7,032 nucleotides of DNA from Desulfobacteraceae bacterium (GCA_030642545.1 DAOWNP010000126.1:1-7032); one strand, 5' to 3'; shown: positions 1-6,803, numbered from the stretch's first letter. Translations and numbers: made by a program. Notes: generated by a model from the letters alone, not told the origin.

Positions 1-1185
1 AACAGCCTTCATAGGACTGATATCAGATTTTATAGTTTTTACATTCTGGCTCATATAGGCTTTTACAGGAACACTATTTAAGCAGGCTCCTTTTTTTATT
101 CTTTTGAAATCTCTTTTTGAAATAACCCCTGTAATTTTATTTTTTTTATTTACAACAGGAACACCTGTGCATCTGTTTTTATCTAATATTTTTTTTAACT
201 CTGCCATTGATGTCTCACCTTCTACTGTAAGAACAGGAAAAGACATTAAATCAAAAATTTTTACAGCTCCAAATTTCCCGGTTTTAAGCAATTTATGAAG
301 TTTGTCGGAAATCTCTTCTGTTTTACCGGTTTTAATAACAGCAGAACCTGCTCCCTGATGACCACCACCGCCTAACTTCCTCATAACAGAACCAATACTT
401 AAATCTTCACTCCTGCTCCTGCCTATGACAATAGATACAGCTCTCTCTTTATCTATAAAAACACAAAATGCAGCATCAACATTTAAAACATCTCTAAACA
501 TATGAACAACTATAGAAAGATTTCCAATATACCCTTTTATATCTATCTCCCTTATACATACAGACAATCCACCTATCATCTCTCTTTCTGCTGATTTAAG
601 AAGTCTGTATAAAATTTCTTTTTGTTTTTCACCATAAACTGGTCTTAAAAAAGAAGTAACAATAGAAATATCCGCTCCACATTCGATAAGATATCCGGTA
701 CAATATGCATCAGCCGCTTTGGTTGAAGGAAAATTAAGACTGCCTGTGTCTTCATATATGCCAGCGAGAAACAAAGTTGCCTGAATAGAGGTAAATTGTA
801 TTCCTTTTTTCTGAATCTCTTCAACAATTAATGTGGTTGCGGCTCCCATCTCTTTCTGACATTTAAAATCAGCTTTTATATCACCTTCCTCATGATGATC
901 CCACAAACAAATCTCTAAATCCTTTTTGTTTTTTAATTTATCAGGAATATCAAGTCTGTTCCAGTTATTTGTATCTACAATAATCAAACGATCAACAAGA
1001 TCAATATCTATCTCACGTATTGAACTTATTTCAAACAGATCTTTGTGGATAGATAAAAAAGCCTTTACATTAGCATTAACATTACCGGGCAAAACAGGAA
1101 TAGCATCAGGATATAAAATTGTAGCTGCTACAAGAGAGGCCAAAGCATCAAAATCACTATTTTTATGAGTAACAATAATATCCAT
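1..1185 (-). CDS. DHH-family phosphoesterase with CBS domains, N-terminal 395 residues (runs off window)
   Basis: The minus-strand frame is open from ATG at 1185 to the window edge with no stop, giving exactly 395 codons. An AGGA ribosome binding site (1193-1196 on the plus strand) sits 7 bases before the ATG. The DHH domain shows H7-x3-D11-x-D13, D71 in IIVDT, the signature D96-H97-H98 and D146 in YEDTG, which are the expected metal ligands. A DHHA1 domain follows, with the glycine-rich GGGGHQGAG at 272-280. A first CBS domain covers about 307-362 (DLMSFPVLTV to GVISKRDF), and a second starts near 373 (VKAYMSQNVKTI). In Desulfobacterota and relatives this order usually continues into a C-terminal poly(A) polymerase/tRNA nucleotidyltransferase domain, in proteins of roughly 850-900 residues. 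That domain would lie outside the window, so the tRNA-processing role is inference. What is supported is a metal-dependent phosphodiesterase or exopolyphosphatase-like fold with nucleotide-sensing CBS modules. It is the last visible gene of a minus-strand cluster. Confidence 0.93.
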   Translation of the reverse strand, partial: MDIIVTHKNSDFDALASLVAATILYPDAIPVLPGNVNANVKAFLSIHKDLFEISSIREIDIDLVDRLIIVDTNNWNRLDIPDKLKNKKDLEICLWDHHEEGDIKADFKCQKEMGAATTLIVEEIQKKGIQFTSIQATLFLAGIYEDTGSLNFPSTKAADAYCTGYLIECGADISIVTSFLRPVYGEKQKEILYRLLKSAEREMIGGLSVCIREIDIKGYIGNLSIVVHMFRDVLNVDAAFCVFIDKERAVSIVIGRSRSEDLSIGSVMRKLGGGGHQGAGSAVIKTGKTEEISDKLHKLLKTGKFGAVKIFDLMSFPVLTVEGETSMAELKKILDKNRCTGVPVVNKKNKITGVISKRDFKRIKKGACLNSVPVKAYMSQNVKTIKSDISPMKAV

Positions 1186-1200
1186 AATCTTTTCCTAAAA

Positions 1201-1314
1201 TTATTTAATATTTTTTCTTTCAGATTTAGATCTTAATTCAGAATCTTCAAACTCAGAATTATTTTCTGTAAGTTTCCTTATGTATAATAAGCGGCATCTC
1301 TTTTTTCTCTCCAT
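1201..1314 (-). other. Open alternative frame across the gap between two genes (possible small ORF or frameshifted C-terminus)
   Basis: After the stop of the membrane protein at 1259, the 73 bases before the next gene are open in another frame. An ATG at 1314 reads 37 codons to a TAA at 1201-1203, 15 bases before the DHH gene start. The last part reads TENNSEFEDSELRSKSERKNIK, an acidic/polar tail that looks like real coding sequence. The ATG has no convincing ribosome binding site. A run of six A on the coding strand (T6 at 1301-1306) lies near the overlap, so a one-base sequence error, a recent frameshift or programmed slippage extending the membrane protein are alternatives to a separate small gene. 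It may also be chance. Confidence 0.25.
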
Positions 1315-2041
1315 ACTCTATCTGCATCCGAAATTTATCTACATCGGCACGAGCATCAATACTTTTTTTAGCAAGAAGATAACGTAAATAAATTATCCAT
1401 ACTGCAATTAAAATAAAAACAGAAAAAACAGTAATAAAAAACCACTTGTATCTTGTTAAAGTATCTATTCCGACACTACCTATATATGCCAGTATATCAG
1501 GAATAATTAGACAAAATAATACAATCAGTAATAATAAAAAACCTATTATAAAAATATTAAAACTGCTTACCTTATGTAAAATCCTTTCAAATTTGCCTGA
1601 TTTATCAGATAGTTTAAAATTAATATTAGACTTACTATTACCTGATACTTTTTCTCCATAAAACAAAACAAAATATGCTTTCATTACAAAAGCAAATAAC
1701 AATACAACTGCAATGGGAATTCCTATAGCAGCAGCAATCCACATTCTAAAAGGGAACGGATTGTTTTTTACTTTAAGTGTTACTTTATAATCTGACAACT
1801 CCCCAAAAGTTTTTTCAAAGTAATTTTTATCAAATTCGCTTAAACGATCTCCACGACTTTCATAAAGCATAACTCCAGCCGGATCCTTTATCTGAATCCA
1901 TGTCTCTCTACCAGATTTTGAAACAGTTATTATAAAAATTTCAAGTTCTATTAAAAATATACAGACAATTATTATTATCTGAAAAGTTCTGTTATCTCTA
2001 AACACAGATCTATAATCTTTTCCTGCGATCACTCTTTCCAT
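1259..2041 (-). CDS. Four-helix integral membrane protein of unknown function
   Basis: I do not recognise a family. The 260-residue product has four hydrophobic stretches at about 20-40, 99-127, 160-181 and 200-223. TM1 and TM2 flank a soluble segment of about 57 residues (42-98, rich in charged residues, starting SKSGRETWIQIKDP). The positive-inside pattern (basic residues at the N-terminus, between TM2 and TM3, and after TM4) suggests that this segment faces the periplasm and both termini the cytoplasm. The 57-residue loop could be a small sensor or interaction domain, which is speculation. The start is ambiguous: ATG at 2041 directly abuts its AGGAG, leaving no spacing, whereas GTG at 2032 (fourth codon) has 9 bases of spacing and may be the true start. 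The gene starts 5 bases after the FGE-like gene stops, so the two are almost certainly co-transcribed. The C-terminus is uncertain because the sequence beyond the stop stays open in another frame. Confidence 0.78.
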   Translation of the reverse strand: MERVIAGKDYRSVFRDNRTFQIIIIVCIFLIELEIFIITVSKSGRETWIQIKDPAGVMLYESRGDRLSEFDKNYFEKTFGELSDYKVTLKVKNNPFPFRMWIAAAIGIPIAVVLLFAFVMKAYFVLFYGEKVSGNSKSNINFKLSDKSGKFERILHKVSSFNIFIIGFLLLLIVLFCLIIPDILAYIGSVGIDTLTRYKWFFITVFSVFILIAVWIIYLRYLLAKKSIDARADVDKFRMQIEYGEKKEMPLIIHKETYRK

Positions 2042-2048
2042 CTCCTTT
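2042..2048 (-). promoter_or_regulatory. Ribosome binding site (AAAGGAG) overlapping the upstream stop codon
   Basis: On the minus strand AAAGGAG overlaps the TAA stop of the FGE-like gene and directly touches the ATG at 2041. Zero spacing is not normally functional, whereas the GTG three codons further in is 9 bases away. The site therefore favours GTG at 2032 as the start of the membrane protein. Its overlap with the stop codon suggests translational coupling of the two genes. Confidence 0.6.
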
Positions 2049-2871
2049 AAAGTTCTTTAACAACTCTAAACCCAATATATGTTCTTTTTACAATCGGCAT
2101 AAAACATGATCTGTCGGCAGAACGTGCATATTTTGAATTCTGATTCCAGCACCCTCCACGCACTATTTTATAATCTCCTGTTGTTGATATCGGATCAACA
2201 ACAGCTTTATTGTAATTACCAGTATTTATATCAGTACTCCTTGTCCACATACTTCCCTGGCTGCAGCTATCTACACACCACTCTTTAAGATTTCCATTCA
2301 TATCATACACTCCCCAAACATTAGGCATCTTTAATGCTACCTTGTGAGACACAAATCCTGAATTACCACAATACCATGAAACACTATCAAGCTCTGGTAT
2401 CAATATACAGCCTATCTTTTTTATTTCACCTTTTTCAAATGCCTGTGTACTCCCTGCCCTTGATACATACTCCCACTCAGCTTCTGTAGGGAGCCTGTAT
2501 TTATCTGTTCTCTCTTTTATATTTAACCTGTCTATAAATTTTTTGCAGTCATGCCATGAAACCTGTTCAACAGGACCATCTGAACCTTTTTTTTTATTTT
2601 CTGAAGGATTATTCCCCATCAAGTGCTTCCATTGGCCCTGAGTTACTTCTGTTGTTAAAATATAAAAGCCGGCAGTAATTGTAACCTGGTGTAAATTTTC
2701 ATCATTATTCCGTCCCATTTCATCAGGCGGACTCCCCATCATAAATGTACCAGCCGGGATATATACAAATTCCATATCCATCTTATTGGTAAAGCCTCTG
2801 TTTTGAGATAATACAATATTCGGCAGTATAAAAAACAAAAAAAAGATAATCACAGTTTTTAAATATTTCAT
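2047..2871 (-). CDS. Secreted SUMF1/FGE-fold (formylglycine-generating enzyme-like) protein
   Basis: The 274-residue product opens with a classical signal peptide: MKYLK, then a hydrophobic core up to about residue 22 ending VLS, with no lipobox cysteine, so export to the periplasm is predicted. The rest is a complete FGE-sulfatase/SUMF1 domain: FVYIPAGTFMMGS (35-47), TTEVTQGQW (73-81), PVEQVSWHDC (100-109), YRLPTEAEWEY (125-135), the VYDMNGNLKEWC segment (188-199), VRGGCWN (237-243) and a C-terminal GFRVVKEL. True formylglycine-generating enzymes carry a pair of active-site cysteines in a CHxSYC-like motif after RGGS. Here that stretch reads RGGCWNQNSKYARSADRSC, without the motif, so sulfatase activation is unlikely. 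A binding or other SUMF1-fold role is more probable. I chose ATG 2871 over an upstream TTG at 2889 because AGGAAAGGA (2877-2885) lies 5 bases before it and the signal peptide begins there. It leads a cluster with the membrane protein gene. Confidence 0.92.
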   Translation of the reverse strand: MKYLKTVIIFFLFFILPNIVLSQNRGFTNKMDMEFVYIPAGTFMMGSPPDEMGRNNDENLHQVTITAGFYILTTEVTQGQWKHLMGNNPSENKKKGSDGPVEQVSWHDCKKFIDRLNIKERTDKYRLPTEAEWEYVSRAGSTQAFEKGEIKKIGCILIPELDSVSWYCGNSGFVSHKVALKMPNVWGVYDMNGNLKEWCVDSCSQGSMWTRSTDINTGNYNKAVVDPISTTGDYKIVRGGCWNQNSKYARSADRSCFMPIVKRTYIGFRVVKEL

Positions 2872-2876
2872 ATTGT

Positions 2877-2885
2877 TCCTTTCCT
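2877..2885 (-). promoter_or_regulatory. Ribosome binding site deciding the FGE-like gene start
   Basis: On the minus strand AGGAAAGGA ends 5 bases before ATG 2871. It lies inside the extra six codons that would be read from the in-frame TTG at 2889, so it argues that those codons are leader sequence and that translation begins at the ATG. Confidence 0.75.
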
Positions 2886-3068
2886 GCAAAATAAATTTAA
2901 CATCCGTTATTTTATTTTAAAATTACAATACACTAAACATAATCTAAAATAACAAAATAGACAGGTTTTTTACAAGTAGTTTTAACAATAAATTCAGATA
3001 TAGTATAAAATTACAAAGAGCAAAAGGTATAAACCGTCACATAAATAATTTCACTGCGTTATCAATCA

Positions 3069-3092
3069 GAGATATACTATTAGTATTATCTC
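3069..3092. promoter_or_regulatory. Imperfect palindrome upstream of the fdhA promoter, possible operator
   Basis: The arms GAGATA-TACTA (3069-3079) and TAGTA-t-TATCTC (3081-3092) are complementary over 11 pairs around one central T, with a single extra T in the right arm. It ends 83 bases before the -35 box of the fdhA promoter. That position suits an activator site for fdhA or a shared site for the divergent genes. The sequence matches no regulator motif I recognise, and there is no U-tract to make it a terminator. Confidence 0.4.
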
Positions 3093-3175
3093 TTCTTTCT
3101 AGCCTTGTGCCAATTTTTAAAATCGGGTAATTATGTAACAATCTATAGTTACAAACAACTTTAAAAATTCTGTAT

Positions 3176-3204
3176 TTGACAAAAACCATTTTTTAAAATA
3201 TATA
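3176..3204 (+). promoter_or_regulatory. Sigma70-type promoter for fdhA
   Basis: TTGACA (3176-3181) is a perfect -35 box. It is followed by a 17-base spacer and TATATT (3199-3204) as the -10 box, five of six to consensus. Transcription should start near 3211-3212, giving a 5' leader of about 95 bases. The local sequence is very AT-rich, so the -10 alone would mean little, but the exact -35 with optimal spacing makes this the best promoter in the window. Confidence 0.7.
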
Positions 3205-3258
3205 TTATCATTTATATTTTAAAAAAATAAATAATCTTTAAAAGGGTTAAAATTAAGG

Positions 3259-3289
3259 TTTAAAAAAAACATTTTTAGACTTTTTTAAA
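3259..3289 (+). other. A/T-only inverted repeat in the fdhA leader
   Basis: TTTAAAAAA (3259-3267) and TTTTTTAAA (3281-3289) are complementary over 9 pairs with a 13-base loop, ending just before the GGAG of the ribosome binding site. The stem holds only A-U pairs and would be weak, so this may be composition rather than a regulatory structure. Confidence 0.2.
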
Positions 3290-3294
3290 AGGAG
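3287..3294 (+). promoter_or_regulatory. Ribosome binding site of fdhA
   Basis: AAAAGGAG ends 13 bases before ATG 3308, which is somewhat longer than ideal. The ferredoxin-like domain begins within the first few codons after that ATG, and no better in-frame start lies nearby. Confidence 0.65.
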
Positions 3295-3307
3295 TTTAAC
3301 AAAAAAC

Positions 3308-6079
3308 ATGAATAACCCAAATAAAATTAGTATAAACGGAAACTTTTTTTCTTTTGTGCAGGGTGAAACAATTCTCTCAGTTGCAAAAAAAAATTGCATT
3401 GAAATCCCTACCCTGTGTTATCTTAAAAACACAACTCCATCCGGTTCATGTAACATATGTGTTGTAGAAATTGAAGGTTCTGCAGATCTTGTTACTGCAT
3501 GTACCACTCTTGCTGAAAACAACATGGAAATCCACACAGAATCCGTAAAAGTTATTGAATCCAGGAAATCAACACTCACAGCCCTTTTATCATCAGGGAA
3601 TCATAATTGTTCCATATGTGGTACAAGCAGCAGCGGCTGGACTGATTTTCAGCTAAAGGTTCACAAGGAGGATAAAACCAGCCAGCTTTGTCCTGTCTGG
3701 GGAGACTGCAGATTGCAGGATCTGGCTTACAGGTATCAGGTTACAGGTAATCCAGATATTAAAGGTTTTGATAAAGTATATCCTTTAGAAGATGTAAACC
3801 CGTTTATTGTAAGAGATTTTTCAAGATGTATTATGTGTGGAAGATGCGTTAAAGCATGCAGAGAAATTCAGGTAAACAATGCTATTAATTTTAGTGATAA
3901 TAAATCCATAAAAAAAATTATAACTCCTGAAGATAATAATTTAAAAAATTCTGATTGTGTTTTTTGCGGCGAATGTATCCAGGCATGTCCTGTTGGAGCA
4001 CTTGTAGAAAAAGATGTAAGATACTCTACAAGACCATGGGAAACAAAAAAAGTAAAAACAACCTGCAGCTATTGCGGAGTGGGATGCCAGATATATCTCC
4101 ATGTTAAAGATAATCAAGTGGTTAAAGTTACTGGTGTTGAAGGTAATCCTCCAAATTATGGTTCTTTATGTGTTAAAGGAAGATTCGGCTTTAATTTTAT
4201 CCAGTCACAAGACAGGCTCACAACTCCTCTTATAAAAGAGAATGGTACTTTTAAAGAGGCTTCATGGGAAGAAGCCTTTGAGCTTGTTGCAAACAAACTA
4301 AAAGAGATACAAAAAAATCATGGCTCTGACAGCATTGGGGTTCTTACTTCAGCAAGAGTTTCAAATGAAGAAAATTATGTTGCCCATAAATTTTGCCGGG
4401 CTGTATTAAAAACCAATAATATAGATCATTGTGCCCGGCTCTGACATTCCTCTACAGTGGCCGGTCTGGCCGCAGCTTTTGGAAGTGGTGCAATGACAAA
4501 TTCTATTGAAGATTTAGAAGATGCTGATGTTATTTTGGTTACAGGTTCAAACACAACTGAAAATCATCCTGTCTTATCATCTTTTATCAAACGTGCATTT
4601 TTACGCAAAACAACAAAATTATTACTTGTAGATCCAAGAAAAATAAAGCTTGCTGAATTTGCTCATCAATGGATACAACCTAACCTCGGCACTGATGTTG
4701 CCTGGATAAACGGACTAATGCATGTTATTATTAAAGAAAATCTTCATGACAAGGATTTTGTTGAAAAAAGAACCGAAGGATTTGAAGAATTAAAAGCAGT
4801 TGTAGAAAAATTTAATCCTGAATATGTTGAAAAAATAACAGGAATAAAAGCATCAGAAATTATATCTGCTGCAAAACTTTTTGCACAGGCAAAAGCAGGT
4901 TGTATCATCTATTGCATGGGTATAACTCAACATACTACAGGTACTGACAATGTAAAATCCCTTGCAAATCTATCCATGTTATGCGGAAATTTAGGAATAC
5001 GGGGTGGAGGAGTAAATCCTCTGCGTGGTCAAAACAATGTACAGGGTGCATGTGATATGGGAGGTCTTCCCAATGTTTTTACAGCATATCAGCCTGTAAC
5101 AAACAAAGATGCAAGATTAAAACTCGAAGAGTTATGGGGTGTAAAAGACCTTTCAGACAAACCAGGACTAACTGCAACCCAGATGGTACCTTTAGCCCAC
5201 GACAAAATAGTAAAAGCCTTGTATATTATAGGTGAAAATCCACTTGTTTCAGATCCTGACTTAAATCATGCTAAAAAAAGCTTTGATAATCTTGATTTTT
5301 TGGTGGTTCAGGATATTTTTATGACTGAGACAGCTCAAGCTGCAGATGTTGTTTTCCCATCAGCCTGTTTTGCTGAAAAAGATGGTACTTTTTCTAATAC
5401 TGAAAGAAGAGTTCAAAGAATCAGAAAAGCTGTCAATCCTCCTGGAGATGCAAAAACTGACTGGGAAATTCTCTCTGGTGTTGCCCAAAAAATGGGTTAT
5501 AACATGGACTATAAATGTGCTGAAGATATTATGGATGAAATACGTATAACTACACCATCTTACAAAGGCATAACTTATCAGCGTATTGAAAAAACAGGTC
5601 TTCACTGGCCATGTCCTGATGAAAACCACCCAGGTACACCTATTCTGCATACAAGTCAGTTTCCAAGGGGAAAAGGATTATTTCATGCTATTGACTTTAT
5701 ACCTCCGGCTGAACAGACAGATGATAAATATCCTCTATATTTGACAACAGGTAGAATTATTTATCACTATCATACAGGAACCATGACAAGAAAAGTAGAT
5801 GGATTAAATGAGCAGGCTCCTGAGAATTTTGTTGAAATTTCATCAAAAGATGCTAATCAGTTAGACTTAAAAAATAATTCTATGGTAAAGGTTGCCTCAA
5901 GAAGAGGAACAATTGAAGTCAGACTCAAAATATCTGAAAAAGCTAAACAGGGAACTATTTTTATTCCCTTTCATTTTGCTGAATCTGCTGTAAATTTACT
6001 GACAAATGCAGCTCTTGATCCTGTCTCAAAAATACCAGAATTTAAGGTTTGTGCTGTAAATCTATCTGCTGCAGCATAA
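3308..6079 (+). CDS. fdhA: Formate dehydrogenase alpha subunit, selenocysteine-containing, molybdenum/tungsten enzyme
   Basis: The enzyme interconverts formate and CO2. The frame runs 923 residues with one in-frame TGA (4442-4444) read as Sec379; both halves are in the same frame and join as CARL-U-HSSTVAGL, the formate dehydrogenase active site (E. coli FdhF has CARVUHGPSVAGL). Domains in order: [2Fe-2S] ferredoxin-like with C37, C48, C51 and C65; a His-Cys cluster region with H99, C101, C104, C128 and C134; two [4Fe-4S] motifs, C174-x2-C-x2-C-x3-C184 and C217-x2-C-x2-C-x3-C227; the catalytic-domain [4Fe-4S] with C253, C256, C260 and C288; then the bis-MGD domains. Active-site U379, H380 and R573 (NPLRGQNNVQGACDMG) correspond to E. 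coli U140, H141 and R333. The C-terminal pterin-binding domain starts near 808 (TTGRIIYHYHTGTMTR). The length matches the roughly 900-residue NAD- or ferredoxin-linked type known from Moorella. No Tat signal is present, so it is cytoplasmic. No partner subunit is adjacent. Metal (Mo or W) and direction are not decidable here. Confidence 0.96.
4442..4475 (+). promoter_or_regulatory. Selenocysteine codon and bacterial SECIS element
   Basis: UGA at 4442-4444 is followed by a hairpin with stem GGCC (4459-4462) / GGCC (4468-4471), extended by U4458-G4472 and G4457-C4473, and apical loop GGUCU (4463-4467). Counting the U of UGA as 1, this puts U at 17 and GGUCU at 22-26. These are the positions and bases that E. 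coli SelB needs in fdhF (U17, G23, U24). The element lies inside the coding sequence, as bacterial SECIS elements do, and encodes HSSTVAGLAAA. It implies that the host has selA, selB, selC and selD. Confidence 0.9.
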
Positions 6080-6129
6080 GAAACGGTAACTTTTTAGACT
6101 GGAAAATGAGGACAATCTGACAAGGCTTC

Positions 6130-6170
6130 ATCCAGCCATCCTCTAAGGGGCGGGACGGCTGGATAATTTT
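6130..6170 (+). terminator. Intrinsic terminator of fdhA
   Basis: ATCCAGCC (6130-6137) pairs perfectly with GGCTGGAT (6157-6164). After one A-C mismatch, four more pairs (6139-6142 with 6152-6155) extend the stem. The sequence AATTTT follows directly on the plus strand. It starts 51 bases after the fdhA stop, between convergent genes. The T-tract is short and faces only plus-strand transcription. The minus-strand reading has no T-run after the hairpin, so it is assigned to fdhA. Confidence 0.7.
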
Positions 6171-6189
6171 CAGGGATAAAGGAAAAAAA

Positions 6190-6660
6190 TTAATCTACTA
6201 ACATCACCGAAACACCTTTTACAGAATGGAGCACTTTTTGTGAAACACTTCCTATGAAAAACTCCTTAATTCCAGAAAGACCTCTTCTTCCCAATATTAC
6301 TACATCATAACCGGATTGAGCTTCAACAATCAGATCTCTTGCAATACCATGTTTCTTCTTCCAAATTGTCAATTTAATATTTTCTTTGTCAAAGCCGGCG
6401 TTTATAAGTTTTTTTTCAGCCTGTTGCATTGCTTTTTTAATCAGTTCCCTTTTTTTATCTTCAAGAATACAAAAAGAACTCTTTTGAGATAAAAAGTAAG
6501 GAGCCAATTCAGGACTGTCCATAGTACATAAAGCAACAGAATCAGGAAGTACATTAAACAGTGTTACTTTGTGATCCGATGTAAAATATTTTGCAATAAA
6601 CTCCACTGCCCTCATGGCGTTTTCCGAATCATCAAATGCTACCAGCAGTCTGTTCTTCAT
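6190..6660 (-). CDS. Universal stress protein (UspA family), single domain
   Basis: The 156-residue product is a typical single Usp domain of the ATP-binding type. It begins KNRLLVAFDDSENAMRA, with D10 at the conserved nucleotide-contact position. It carries the ATP-binding motif G124-x2-G127-x9-G137-S138 (GRRGLSGIKEFFIGS), preceded by YDVVILG and followed by a VSVMLVD terminal strand. Such proteins are small cytoplasmic ATP-binding dimers that affect survival under starvation, oxidative or energy stress; the exact partner is not predictable. ATG 6660 is supported by a strong AAGGAGGG (6666-6673) 5 bases upstream. The gene is convergent with fdhA and appears to be transcribed alone. Linkage to formate metabolism by position is only suggestive. 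Confidence 0.95.
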   Translation of the reverse strand: MKNRLLVAFDDSENAMRAVEFIAKYFTSDHKVTLFNVLPDSVALCTMDSPELAPYFLSQKSSFCILEDKKRELIKKAMQQAEKKLINAGFDKENIKLTIWKKKHGIARDLIVEAQSGYDVVILGRRGLSGIKEFFIGSVSQKVLHSVKGVSVMLVD

Positions 6661-6787
6661 AATTACCCTCCTTTTTAAAAACTACGTTCATAAATATTTT
6701 TTATCATCTGATTAACCCTAACTCATCTTTTTCATTTTTATAAGTAAATATTCATAAAAAGTGATGTTTTAAAAATTCAAAAAACAA

Positions 6788-6803
6788 ACTGAATATTTTC
6801 AGT
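6788..6803. repeat. Short inverted repeat
   Basis: ACTGAA and TTCAGT form perfect 6-base arms around a 4-base centre. It lies about 130 bases upstream of the stress protein start and could be a protein-binding site, but arms this short occur by chance in AT-rich DNA. Confidence 0.3.

Larger units (their letters stand above)
2872..3307. other. AT-rich divergent intergenic region
   Basis: This region of about 435 bases separates the minus-strand FGE-like gene from plus-strand fdhA. I see no credible gene in it. It contains the fdhA promoter and ribosome binding site and an imperfect palindrome, listed separately. No strong promoter for the minus-strand cluster stood out. The best minus-strand match was a weak TTGTTA, 17 bases, TGTATT pairing near 2920-2950, which is not good enough to call. 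Confidence 0.7.

Noticed and set aside
104..1168. Plus-strand open frames at 104-298 and 926-1168
   Set aside because: They are antisense to the DHH-CBS gene, have no ribosome binding site, and their translations look like nothing but shadow sequence.
1446..1661. Plus-strand open frame within the membrane protein gene
   Set aside because: It is antisense to hydrophobic codons and carries no start signal.
3095..3112. Minus-strand TGGCAC (3107-3112), a possible sigma54 -24 element upstream of the FGE-like gene
   Set aside because: The -12 position reads TAGA rather than TTGC, and the distance to the gene is over 200 bases.
4442..4444. TGA as a true stop making fdhA a pseudogene
   Set aside because: The downstream part is intact and in the same frame, the stop falls exactly at the catalytic Sec position, and a SECIS follows at the correct distance.
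5346..5650. Open frames on both strands inside fdhA
   Set aside because: They overlap conserved formate dehydrogenase sequence (TAQAADVVFPSACFAEKDGT region) in other frames.
6130..6170. Riboswitch (c-di-GMP or molybdenum cofactor type) in the fdhA 3' region
   Set aside because: Only a few bases such as GGGACGG resemble known motifs, and the position between convergent genes fits a terminator.
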